A stretch of DNA of 64,000 nt from Arthrobacter sulfonylureivorans (GTDB lineage: Bacteria > Actinomycetota > Actinomycetes > Actinomycetales > Micrococcaceae). The stretch spans positions 1 to 64,000 of the forward strand of contig RJAE01000010.1 of assembly GCA_004000035.1 (NCBI GenBank), given 5' to 3'. Each line of letters starts with the position of its first letter. The first letter of the stretch is position 1. The translations under genes were made by a program, and so were the position numbers. The notes under the pieces are model-generated. The model had not been told where the DNA came from. It did no database searches and saw nothing but the letters and a program-made list of their open reading frames with translations. This document shows, piece after piece, positions 8,851-16,674 of the stretch.

Positions 8851-9878
8851 TGGCAATCACTGAGCCTTCTTGGTCCGCCCAGCGGACGCACGACGAGTAC
8901 GTAGTCCATCGCGAAGAGTACAGGCGAGTCTTGCGTGAAATTAGCACTCACGTGTCCGCGACTTTACGCGCCGCTGGCATCAAACCGCACAAGATTGAAG
9001 TCCGAGACAAAGAACCTCTAAGCCTCTTCGTCAAGCAAGGCAAACCGCCTAAAGATTCCGATCGGCCAACACGCTACGAGAATCCTTGGGAAGAATGCTC
9101 GGACCTCTTGGGTGTTCGAATCATCGTCCAATTGGCTTCCGAGAAGTGGCCCGTAGCCGATGCTTTCGAGTCGTCAGACGAGTTCACAGTCCTCGACATC
9201 GACGACAAGGAAGCCAGCCGAGAGGTGAAGGCGCTAACTTACGCCGGCCTCCATCTGGACCTGCTTTGCAAGTGGGCGGAGACTCCGCTGAGCAAAAAAG
9301 TGAGATGCGAGGTGCAGATCCGCACGCTAGCTGAGCATACGTGGGCGGAAACTGAGCATGAGTTTATCTATAAGGGACCGGAAGAGATTCCCAAGAAGAC
9401 GCAGAGACAGTTCGCCCGCGTACTGGCTCTTGTCGAGCTGTTGGACCAAGAACTAGACAGGGGTGTCAGATCTGTGTCACAGCTTCCTTCCTATGCCGTT
9501 CTAAAACTGTCGAAAGCGCTGAGCGAGGATGCCAAGGATCTCGGATGGACGCATGGAAGTCGTTCCTTGTCGCTCGAGAATCTCGATGAGATCTGTGCGC
9601 GTACAGACCGAACGCCAGATGACCTGGCGGAGCTCGCACGGAAATTCAAGACGGATAGTCGCCCCGAGTTAGATAAGTTGCAGGCAACAATTGGTCCTAA
9701 GTCGCTGCGGTTTGATGTCAAGATGCACGCGCTGGCCGCACAGCCAGAATGCATTTTGGTGGCAGCGCTCCTAGCAGAGAATCCATTTCAGGTAAAAGAG
9801 CAGTTCGAATCCAGCGACTTGTACGATCAAGTCCATTCGATTGCCAGGGCTATGAGCCTAAACCGCTATTTCACCTAA
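8850..9878 (+). CDS. RelA/SpoT-domain (p)ppGpp synthetase-like protein
   Basis: 342-aa protein with a complete nucleotide pyrophosphokinase domain in residues about 20-200. The ATP-binding signature is R52-x-K54-x3-S58-x3-K62, the metal-binding Asp is D85 in DLLGVRII, the acceptor-nucleotide loop is YAGLH (131-135), and EVQIRT (154-159) is followed by EHTWAETEHEFIYKG. No HD hydrolase, TGS or ACT domain is present, so it is a stand-alone synthetase. The C-terminal 140 residues are helical and of unknown role. Relatives make (p)ppGpp alarmones or, in ToxSAS/CapRel toxins, (p)ppApp or pyrophosphorylated tRNA. It overlaps the NdpA-like gene by one base, and I propose that the two act as one unit. 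Confidence 0.82.
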   Translation: MAITEPSWSAQRTHDEYVVHREEYRRVLREISTHVSATLRAAGIKPHKIEVRDKEPLSLFVKQGKPPKDSDRPTRYENPWEECSDLLGVRIIVQLASEKWPVADAFESSDEFTVLDIDDKEASREVKALTYAGLHLDLLCKWAETPLSKKVRCEVQIRTLAEHTWAETEHEFIYKGPEEIPKKTQRQFARVLALVELLDQELDRGVRSVSQLPSYAVLKLSKALSEDAKDLGWTHGSRSLSLENLDEICARTDRTPDDLAELARKFKTDSRPELDKLQATIGPKSLRFDVKMHALAAQPECILVAALLAENPFQVKEQFESSDLYDQVHSIARAMSLNRYFT

Positions 9879-9908
9879 ACCGTTTGACCCACCACGCAGC
9901 CATTGTCA

Positions 9909-10412
9909 TCAGCGCCTACCATGAGAACTCTCATTGGCATCCTTGGCCTTCTCTGCCCAGCGCCTAGCCTCGTTCGCGAAGTCATTGGCCGCTTCCGCAG
10001 CTTGGCTTGCCTCTTCGCGCCGAACTGCATTTTCTGCCAGCATTTCGAAGGCAGTTTGGGCATTGGCCGCCGCCTGTTCTGCCCTGCATGCAGCTCCGCT
10101 AGCAGCAGAGGACAGCTCGCTTATCGCCATGGGCGCATTTCCCGGCGCTATTGCTGCGTAGTTTCTGTGGGCATCTTTGGCGCCGCTGGCGGCTACGTCG
10201 CGCCAGTGGAGAACTTGCTCAACGGGGTCGACAACTTCTTCTGGAGGAGCCAAGGAGAACCCTTTCGTTACAGGCGGTTGTTGAATGGCCTTACTCTTGG
10301 TCACTGGGTACGGGCCGAGGAACCGCTCTCCGTTGAAGTGGACCATGTGATCCGGTTCTTCGGAGCACACCAGACTTCGGTCTCCCAGGCGACGGCGGAC
10401 AGATACTCGCAT
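9909..10412 (-). CDS. alanine-rich coiled-coil protein of unknown function
   Basis: The minus-strand frame encodes up to 167 residues. The first half is proline-containing (HFNGERFLGPYPVTKSK, FSLAPPEEVVDPVEQ). The second half is a regular Ala/Glu-rich helix (CRAEQAAANAQTAFEMLAEN, ASQAAEAANDFANEARRWAE) that looks like a coiled coil. The plus-strand alternative over the same bases is Cys/Arg-rich and less protein-like. The ribosome site before ATG at 10412 is weak; ATG at 10346 is an alternative. It faces the RelA-like gene tail to tail, 30 bases apart, and the IS481 insertion is 200 bases upstream of it. I do not recognise the family. Confidence 0.5.
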   Translation of the reverse strand: MRVSVRRRLGDRSLVCSEEPDHMVHFNGERFLGPYPVTKSKAIQQPPVTKGFSLAPPEEVVDPVEQVLHWRDVAASGAKDAHRNYAAIAPGNAPMAISELSSAASGAACRAEQAAANAQTAFEMLAENAVRREEASQAAEAANDFANEARRWAEKAKDANESSHGRR

Positions 10413-10608
10413 CGTCTTTCAGGCAGGGAAGCACGAGATGTACACCGGCCCGCGGAACTGGCCCCTGAAGAGCTGGGACAGCGCGCGATGCCTGTTGTTG
10501 GCACGATCGGGCCGGGGGAGGAGGCTGCTTCCATGAGCACCAACCAATTTTGTCGGGCAGGTAGACCATGAGGTATTCATGTCAAGGGTCACCTGCAAAG
10601 TTTACTGA

Positions 10609-10614
10609 ACTAGT
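10609..10614. repeat. left target-site duplication of the IS481 element (ACTAGT)
   Basis: ACTAGT directly precedes the TGTACTGACC end and is repeated at 11725-11730. IS481-type elements prefer NCTAGN targets and duplicate 6 bp, which this fits exactly. Confidence 0.9.
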
Positions 10615-11724
10615 TGTACTGACCAGGCAGGTTGGTTGAATTCGTGTGACGACACGATCTGATTGATGGGATGACGAAGGCCCCCTGATGTGGAGTGGAG
10701 CTGTCTAAGAAACCGCTTCACAAACAGGAGGCCTTCATGTCCCACGCTAATGCAGCATTGACCCCTAAAGCACGTTTGAAACTCGCCAGGCTCATCGTCG
10801 ACCAGGGATGGAGCGTGGCCACCGCGGCAAAGCAGTACATGGTCTCCTGGCCCACGGCCAAACGCTGGGCAGAGCGCTACCGCGCCCACGGCAAGGACGG
10901 CATGGCCGACAGGCCCAGCCGGCCCCGCACCAGCCCAAACCGCACCCCACAGGTCATGGTCAAGAAGATCGTGGCCCTGCGCTGGCGCAAGCGCCTGGGC
11001 CCGGTCCAGATCGCCTACCGTCTCGGTCTGGCCGCTTCAACCGTGCACGCGGTGCTGGTGCGGTGCCGGATCAACCGGCTGCGCTACATCGACCGCGTCA
11101 CTGGCGAGCCGATCCGACGCTACGAACATCCTTATCCCGGAGCGATGATCCACGTGGATGTCACCAAGTTCGGCAACATCCCCGACGGCGGCGGCCACCG
11201 GTTCGTCGGCCGGGAGCAGGGGGAAAAGAACCGTGTGGCGACACCCGGGAAACCCCGCAGCGCCCACCACAACCCGAAGATGGGCACCGCCTTCGTGCAC
11301 ACAGTGATCGATGACCACTCGCGTGTCGCCTACGCCGAGATCCACGACGACGAGAAGTCAGTGACGGCCATCGCCGTGCTCGAGCGAGCCGTGGCCTGGT
11401 TCGCGGCCAGGGACGTCACCGTGGAGCGGGTTTTGAGCGATAACGGGTCCGCTTATCGCTCACATGCCTGGCGTGATGCCTGCACCGAGCTGGGCATCAC
11501 ACCCAAGCGGACCCGGCCCTACCGGCCCCAAACCAACGGCAAGATCGAGCGATTCCACCGGACCCTGAACGACGGATGGGCCTACGCCAAGTTCTACGGC
11601 AGCGAGACCGTCCGCCGCGAGGCCCTGCCGACGTGGATCCATGAGTACAATCATCATCGGCCCCACACCGCAACCGGGAACCAGCCACCCATCAGCCGCT
11701 TAACCAACGTCTCTGGTCAGTACA
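10615..11724 (+). mobile_element. intact IS481-family insertion sequence, 1110 bp
   Basis: The ends are inverted repeats: the left TGTACTGACCAGGCAGG and the complement of the right end TGTACTGACCAGAGACG share the first 12 bases and then GTTGGTT after a short mismatch zone. Direct repeats ACTAGT flank both ends. One transposase gene fills the element. A clean target duplication and an uninterrupted transposase indicate a recent, probably still functional insertion. A heavily decayed sister copy lies at 3920-4583. Confidence 0.93.
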
Positions 11725-11729
11725 ACTAG
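10737..11729 (+). CDS. IS481-family transposase
   Basis: 330-aa DDE transposase. Residues 1-110 contain an HTH pair (WSVATAAKQYMVSWPTAKRW and LGPVQIAYRLGLAASTVH). The rve integrase core follows, with D141 in MIHVDVTKFG, D235 in LSDNGSAYRS and E271 in NGKIERFHRTL, giving the expected D-x35-E spacing. ATG at 10737 is preceded by AGGAGG at 5-6 nt; an upstream in-frame GTG at 10695 lacks this. The last codons run through the right inverted repeat, and the TAG stop (11727-11729) lies wholly in the duplicated target ACTAGT, so the element itself has no stop codon for this gene. Confidence 0.93.
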   Translation: MSHANAALTPKARLKLARLIVDQGWSVATAAKQYMVSWPTAKRWAERYRAHGKDGMADRPSRPRTSPNRTPQVMVKKIVALRWRKRLGPVQIAYRLGLAASTVHAVLVRCRINRLRYIDRVTGEPIRRYEHPYPGAMIHVDVTKFGNIPDGGGHRFVGREQGEKNRVATPGKPRSAHHNPKMGTAFVHTVIDDHSRVAYAEIHDDEKSVTAIAVLERAVAWFAARDVTVERVLSDNGSAYRSHAWRDACTELGITPKRTRPYRPQTNGKIERFHRTLNDGWAYAKFYGSETVRREALPTWIHEYNHHRPHTATGNQPPISRLTNVSGQYN

Positions 11730-11730
11730 T
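11725..11730. repeat. right target-site duplication of the IS481 element (ACTAGT)
   Basis: Second copy of ACTAGT, directly after the GGTCAGTACA end. It also supplies the TAG stop codon of the transposase. Confidence 0.9.
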
Positions 11731-11901
11731 CGGGCAGCCCGGTCCAGCGCCACGGGTCTCGCGATGTGCGACGAGGCTTCGGCGATCCCACCGGGTCAGC
11801 CTGATTTCCGGCACCTGTGCTCTATCGTTCAAGACCTCATAAGGATCCTTTCGCGAGATGTTGCGAACTATCGTTAGGTAGACATTTGGAAGGATGTCTC
11901 T

Positions 11902-13713
11902 ATGAATCAAAAGGTACTGCTGCCGGGCTTCGGCGTCGGCGGCTACCGTAGCCTCCGCGAGCTTCAATCTCTTGGCCGGCTACGCAAGGTCACACTAGTA
12001 GCTGGCCAAAACAACTCGGGTAAGTCCAACATTCTCCGATTTGCCCAGTCTTTCCTAACTAATCAAGTCCCGCCTCTAGAATGGGTCGACCGCCCCCAAC
12101 CCGAAGGCCCCCAGTTACGGTTGCAGGTCGCGTACCCCCTCGCCGATGTCGAAGACTTGCGGGCGCGAGCAAGCGGGCTCGGGGACCTTCCAAGCCTTTT
12201 CTCTCTCCTCCAGCATGAGGTGTTCCACCCAGTCCCGGGAGATGACGTATGGCTGACATATTCCGGTGAGACTGACCGGCCCGAACGCATGCGGGCTACA
12301 TCGTGGTCCCTTGACCAAGGATTCCTTCAGGAGGTGCTGGCAGCCGTCGGAACAGGAAATCCCGTGCTGAATGGTGCCTCCCTAGACTTGACCTCAAGTG
12401 GCGGTGGAGCAGCCACGGACGATGCTCGCCGTGTCCTCAATGCGGTGTTCCCCTTCGCTCCCCCACCCGTTCAGACCGTGGGAGCCTTTCGCCAGATCTC
12501 TGCCAGCGAGGAATCCGTCGATACCACGGCCTTTCCGGAGGACTACAGCGGCAGGAATCTCATCCGTCGCCTTGCCGACCTTCAGAACCCTTCGACGAAG
12601 CGATATTCCTTCGATCACCCGCGGTTCGAAGCAATCACGCAGTTCGCGCGGACCATCCTGGAGGACAACGATGTAACCATCGGCATTCCTTCCTCCCAGG
12701 ATGAGATACAGGTTCACCAAGGAGGCCGCGTCCTTCCGCTGGCCAGTCTTGGGACCGGAATCCACCAAGTCATCATCCTGGCCGTGGCCGCCACCCTGCT
12801 CGAGAACACTCTCGTGTGCATTGAGGAGCCCGAGGTTCACCTGCACCCGCTGCTGCAACGCAAGCTCGTGCGTTATCTCTGTGAAGCAACGAGCAATCAA
12901 TACCTGATCGCGACGCACTCCGCCCACCTGCTCGATTACGAACGCGCTTGCGTGCTGCACGTAAAGCACGATGCCACAGAAGGCACTCGTGTCAGCGAGG
13001 CCGCAACTCTCCAAGCAGTTTCCGACCTCTGCGGCGACCTTGGCTATCGGCCATCGGACCTGATTCAAGCCAACTCGGTCATTTGGGTCGAAGGGCCCTC
13101 GGACCGCATCTACTTGCGACACTGGCTCGAGATGATTGCCCCAGATGAGTTCATCGAAGGCATTCACTACTCATTGATGTTCTATGGAGGCGGGCTACTC
13201 CGTCACCTCACTGCCGATGATCCGTCAGTGGAAGAGTTCATTTCGCTCCGACGCCTCAACCGGCATTCAGCGATTCTCATCGACAGCGATAAGACCTCCG
13301 CGTCAGGAACCATCAACGCCACGAAGCGACGCGTTCGCGAAGAGTTCAATCGGGACGACATGCCAGGGTTCGCATGGATCACGGCATGCCGCACCATAGA
13401 AAACTACGTTCCGCCCGAAACGCTCCGCATCTCCGTGGAAGTAGTCCACACCCGCAGCAGCTACCAGCCTCCGACCGACAGGTGGGCGGACCCGCTGCAC
13501 CTATCCCCTGTGTTTCCTCGGAAGGATAAACAAGCCGATTCCGATGCGCAGAAGGGTCGCCCCGACAAGGTAAAAGTGGCGCGGGAGGCCTGCAAGGCTT
13601 GGCCCGCAGACAGTCTCCCTTTGGATCTCCGCAAACGAATGCAGGAAGTCGTGGCATTCATCCGGAGGGCCAACGGTTCCACCCACCCCTTGCCGACCAC
13701 ACCAGGTAGCTGA
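11902..13713 (+). CDS. OLD-family endonuclease (SMC-like ATPase plus TOPRIM)
   Basis: 603-aa overcoming-lysogenization-defect type nuclease. The N-terminal ABC/SMC-like ATPase starts with GVGGYRSLRE and a Walker A GQNNSGKSN at residues 35-43. The Walker B region TLVCIEEPEVHLHP lies near 303-316 and is followed by LIATHSAHLLD, the D-loop/His switch. The C-terminal TOPRIM domain has WVEGPSDRIYLRHW near 395 and ILIDSDK near 458-463, which give the metal-binding Glu and Asp residues. ATG at 11902 follows GGAAGG at 8 nt. No UvrD/GajB helicase gene adjoins it, so it looks like a class 1 (single-gene) OLD protein. Members act in phage restriction, which supports reading this island as defensive. Confidence 0.88.
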   Translation: MNQKVLLPGFGVGGYRSLRELQSLGRLRKVTLVAGQNNSGKSNILRFAQSFLTNQVPPLEWVDRPQPEGPQLRLQVAYPLADVEDLRARASGLGDLPSLFSLLQHEVFHPVPGDDVWLTYSGETDRPERMRATSWSLDQGFLQEVLAAVGTGNPVLNGASLDLTSSGGGAATDDARRVLNAVFPFAPPPVQTVGAFRQISASEESVDTTAFPEDYSGRNLIRRLADLQNPSTKRYSFDHPRFEAITQFARTILEDNDVTIGIPSSQDEIQVHQGGRVLPLASLGTGIHQVIILAVAATLLENTLVCIEEPEVHLHPLLQRKLVRYLCEATSNQYLIATHSAHLLDYERACVLHVKHDATEGTRVSEAATLQAVSDLCGDLGYRPSDLIQANSVIWVEGPSDRIYLRHWLEMIAPDEFIEGIHYSLMFYGGGLLRHLTADDPSVEEFISLRRLNRHSAILIDSDKTSASGTINATKRRVREEFNRDDMPGFAWITACRTIENYVPPETLRISVEVVHTRSSYQPPTDRWADPLHLSPVFPRKDKQADSDAQKGRPDKVKVAREACKAWPADSLPLDLRKRMQEVVAFIRRANGSTHPLPTTPGS

Positions 13714-14291
13714 TGAACGGGAGCAAGAGCCCCAGACTCGCAGTTCCCAGTGGGCTTGGGAAACTCGCCGCCAACGGCGGTAATTCGACCCAGAGCCGCG
13801 TAGGTGGCCAACCGGCTTTACAGCCCGTCGAGAAGGAAAATGCCGATAACAGCGCTTACGGAAGCCAATAGATCCTGGAGGTGCTGCCGCTGATATCGAG
13901 ACGGGACCTGCGAACAGTTTTGAACTTGATGTGAGGCCGGGTGAGGGCTGCGGCGGTGACGGGTGCTCGGCGCCCTCAAGCTGCACCGCATTCCGCGCGC
14001 CCTCAGTACGGTGAACATCCGCTGAAGCAGCCTGACCGGGATGGACACACTAACCCTCAGAGCGCAGAAGCAGCGCAAAAATGACGTTCCGCCAAGGCGC
14101 GGCAGGCTGCCGGAAGCCGACGGTGCTGCAAATATGTGTGCTGGACCAAACCGGGCCGGTGCGAGTGACGCAGCTGTCCGGGCGACGGGCCCTAAGACGT
14201 CGAAGACGGTCAGGGGTTTCACCGGGAAGCCTTCTGATGAGCTGCGTTCGGGCCTTTCCCTCACAGGTCCGGGAGCGTATCGTACGAGGCG
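13714..14291. other. gap without a supported gene
   Basis: Several short frames exist on both strands, but none has a ribosome binding site or recognisable protein sequence. The text GCCGATAACAGCGCTTACG near 13843 would read as DNSAY, similar to the second DDE motif of rve transposases. With no other transposase sequence around it I treat it only as a possible scar. Confidence 0.4.
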
Positions 14292-14909
14292 ATGACCGAG
14301 CAGCAGCCCTACGAGCTAGTGCATCGATACGCGGACTTTGAGCTGCGGCGCTACCCCGTGCATACAGTGGCAGAGGTGGAAGTCAGCGCGTCCTTTGACC
14401 GCGCAGGTAACGCCGCCTTTCGCCCCCTTTTCAACTACATCAGCGGCAACAACACGGCTCGACAGTCCCTGGCGATGACTGCGCCCGTGATCCAGAGCGC
14501 CGCGCCGCCATCCCGAAAGGTGCAGATGACGGTGCCGGTCCTTCAACGCGGACCGATGCATAGCCCTCGCGCCGCCGGCGAATCAGACGAAGGCCCGTAC
14601 GTGCTCGCGTTCGTGCTTCCTGCCGGAATGACTGAAGATACTGCCCCGGTCCCCGCTGACCCGCAGGTCAGGATCCGGACCGTGCCGGGCTCTACTGCCG
14701 CCGCTCTTCGCTTTTCCGGCGGCGGATCCGGCTCCGCCTTCGCGAAGCGCAACCACGCGCTCCAGGACGCCATCACCGCCGCCGGCATGAGGGCCTCGGG
14801 GCCGCCTCGATTTGCCCGATTCGACCCGCCGTTCAAACCCTGGTTTCTCCGCCGCAATGAGGTCATCCAAGATGTGACGCAAGGGCCAGAACACAATCCT
14901 GCAGGTTGA
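14292..14909 (+). CDS. SOUL heme-binding family protein
   Basis: 205-aa SOUL/HBP-family protein. The N-terminus YELVHRYADFELRRYPVHTVAEVEV is the family's signature strand pair. It is followed by AFRPLFNYISGNN, LAMTAPVIQ and VQMTVPV, and the C-terminus ends with FARFDPPFKPWFLRRNEV, the classic W-F-x-R-R-N-E-V motif. Family members bind heme or tetrapyrroles; their bacterial role is unclear. ATG at 14292 starts directly at the conserved sequence and no leader peptide is present, so it should be cytosolic. It stands alone between two stretches of unassigned DNA. Confidence 0.87.
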   Translation: MTEQQPYELVHRYADFELRRYPVHTVAEVEVSASFDRAGNAAFRPLFNYISGNNTARQSLAMTAPVIQSAAPPSRKVQMTVPVLQRGPMHSPRAAGESDEGPYVLAFVLPAGMTEDTAPVPADPQVRIRTVPGSTAAALRFSGGGSGSAFAKRNHALQDAITAAGMRASGPPRFARFDPPFKPWFLRRNEVIQDVTQGPEHNPAG

Positions 14910-15265
14910 ACCCGCCTTCAACTGCGCGCCAGCCCACCTCGCTGATCCGCCTGTTCGAACAGTACGCACGGAGAACCCGCTCCTTCATCACGGCCTTCAA
15001 AGCCGCACAATCGGTTTAGCACCGATAACGGCGCTTACGACACACAGCCAGCACACCGGGTCCTTTGACTTCCTCCCGTACGAGATGACCGGCTTGACCC
15101 GCACTGAAGCTCCCTGACGGATCTCCGATCACAACCCCGCTCTTGGCCGAGTTCCGGACCGGCGGCTCCTGATCTCTGAGCCTTCGGTCTTAGCTGTACC
15201 GGCTGCGTTTGACGGGTGATATGAGTTGCCCGATTTGAGAATTGACTGTTGCAGGTTTGGCGCTG
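14910..15265. other. gap without a supported gene
   Basis: No convincing coding region is present. ACCGATAACGGCGCTTACG near 15021 would read TDNGAY, a possible transposase scar similar to that at 13843. The rest is featureless to me. Confidence 0.4.
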
Positions 15266-15661
15266 CTATCGGGCGCCAGCGATTGCGAGGAGTGCCATCA
15301 GTGAGTAGATAATGCCCAGAATTAGGCCGATGATTGCGAAGACCCGATACCTCTTTGCCATGCCATCTTGCTGTTTCGACAGACCGATACCGGAATTCAC
15401 CCCTGCCCCAATAGAGAGAAGCAGCCCCAAGACGGGTACGCTAAACAAGAAAAAAGCAGCAATACCAAGGCTGAACCCGGTCACTGCCGCCGGGTTCGAC
15501 AGTGCAGCTTTGCTCCTAGGCGCGGCACCAGTCTTCACCGGATGATGAACTTCGCCAGGCAGATTCGCCTGAGTATGGTAAGTCCACATATTTCCATCCC
15601 ACCATCTCTGTAATGAGGGATCATTAGCATCCTTATACCAGCCAGCGGGTGGGTTATTCAT
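15266..15661 (-). CDS. DUF2510-domain membrane protein
   Basis: 131-aa actinobacterial protein. Residues 1-33 form a DUF2510 module (PPAGWYKDANDPSLQRWWDG, then MWTYHT), a short Trp-rich domain seen at the N-terminus of many actinobacterial membrane proteins. After a linker (residues about 35-57) come two hydrophobic segments: AVTGFSLGIAAFFLFSVPVL with GLLLSIG, and VFAIIGLILGIIYSLMALLA. This is the layout of DUF4190-type small membrane proteins. ATG at 15661 is preceded by AAGGGG at a normal distance. Function unknown. It is transcribed away from the Lsr2 gene, with about 200 bases between the two starts. Confidence 0.85.
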   Translation of the reverse strand: MNNPPAGWYKDANDPSLQRWWDGNMWTYHTQANLPGEVHHPVKTGAAPRSKAALSNPAAVTGFSLGIAAFFLFSVPVLGLLLSIGAGVNSGIGLSKQQDGMAKRYRVFAIIGLILGIIYSLMALLAIAGAR

Positions 15662-15861
15662 TGGAGCCCCTTCAGAGTGGTGTTAGGAACATTACTTGTG
15701 AACCGCAGACTTTGCCCGCCGGTATCTATTGTGACGTATCTCTAAGAGATTGGCGCCCTTTCAGCGACGAGGCAGAGTGGCCTATCGGATAGACGAGTGG
15801 AATAATTGCTGAAAACGCCCTCAGAGGCCCTATCAGATCTGCACGCATAGAAGGAATTAAC

Positions 15862-16185
15862 GTGGCTCAAAAAGTCGTAGTACGGTTCATCGATGACCTG
15901 GACGGCTCAGAAGCCGACACTACGGTTAACTTTTCATTGGATGGTGCCTCCTATGAAATCGACCTCTCCGACGGGAACGCGCAACAGTTGCGCGAGACCC
16001 TAAAGATGTACGTTGAGGCTGCCCGCAAGACTGGAAGGACCGGCAAAACCCGCCAGGCCGCTGCTGCTAAAGGTGCACCCGCACCGAAAGATGTACGCGA
16101 TTGGGCGGCAGAGAACAATATTGTTGTCAACGCCCGCGGAAGGCTCAGCTCCGATGTCGTGGAGAAATACCTGGCAGCGCACTGA
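15862..16185 (+). CDS. lsr2: Lsr2 nucleoid-associated protein
   Basis: 107-aa Lsr2, the actinobacterial H-NS analogue that binds AT-rich, often foreign, DNA and silences it. The N-terminal dimerisation domain is AQKVVVRFIDDLDGSEADTT with the basic/acidic strand pattern of the family. After an Ala/Lys-rich linker, the C-terminal DNA-binding domain reads VRDWAAENNIVVNARGRLSSDVVEKYLAAH, with the RGR hook that enters the minor groove. GTG at 15862 follows AAGGAA at 5-6 nt. A hairpin terminator lies directly after the gene. The gene sits beside the AT-richer island, whose expression it could repress; many Arthrobacter-type genomes carry more than one copy. Confidence 0.93.
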   Translation: MAQKVVVRFIDDLDGSEADTTVNFSLDGASYEIDLSDGNAQQLRETLKMYVEAARKTGRTGKTRQAAAAKGAPAPKDVRDWAAENNIVVNARGRLSSDVVEKYLAAH

Positions 16186-16195
16186 TCGAGCCGTC

Positions 16196-16228
16196 AACAG
16201 CCCCGGCGGTCATTGCCGGGCTGTTCTT
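16196..16228 (+). terminator. rho-independent terminator after lsr2
   Basis: AACAGCCCCGGC pairs with GCCGGGCTGTT across a 7-base loop with one bulged C, followed by TTCTT. It starts 10 bases after the stop codon. Confidence 0.75.
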
Positions 16229-16674
16229 GTGCCTTCCGAAGGTCTGCGAGCAGGGCATCCCTTCTCGAGAAAGAGATCAAACCCGGTGGCACCCGATTAC
16301 GACGAGGTCCGTACAGACGGCAAGGAGTCCAGGAGAAAATCTCTGGAGGCTGTGCAGTCCCCAAGTTCGCCGGACGCCGCCACAGGGCCGGGTTGGAATT
16401 GGATGAGGCCGACGGACTGGATGATACCGGCGGACTGGGAGGCGAATTCATTGCAGAGGAGCGGACTGGGAGGCGAATTCATTGCAGAGGAGCGGACTGT
16501 TCAGGTATTCCCAGACGGACGATAAATTCACCTGCTCTTCGTTCCTCCTCGTCCGTCACCGGTCGCAGATGTCCCGGCAGAACGGCACACATGCTTACTG
16601 CACCCCGTGTGAAGGCTGGCTGGTTCCAGAGGCAATCACCGGAACCCCCAGTGGCGACGGTCAGCGCCCTTCGT
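16229..16674. other. gap between lsr2 and the IclR gene
   Basis: No supported gene. Apart from the 31-bp tandem repeat listed separately, I see nothing recognisable. Confidence 0.4.
16430..16498. repeat. 31-bp tandem repeat, 2.2 copies
   Basis: The unit beginning GCGGACTGGGAGGCGAATTC and ending ATTGCAGAGGA occurs at 16430-16460 and, without a mismatch, at 16461-16491, followed by a 7-base partial copy GCGGACT. The identity of the copies points to a recent slippage event. Confidence 0.9.

Noticed and set aside
9903-10571. 222-codon plus-strand frame
   Set aside because: Cys/Arg-rich and without a ribosome site; the minus-strand frame gives a regular coiled-coil sequence.
14041-14295. 84-codon frame before the SOUL gene
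   Set aside because: No ribosome site, and it overlaps the SOUL start in another frame; composition is not protein-like.
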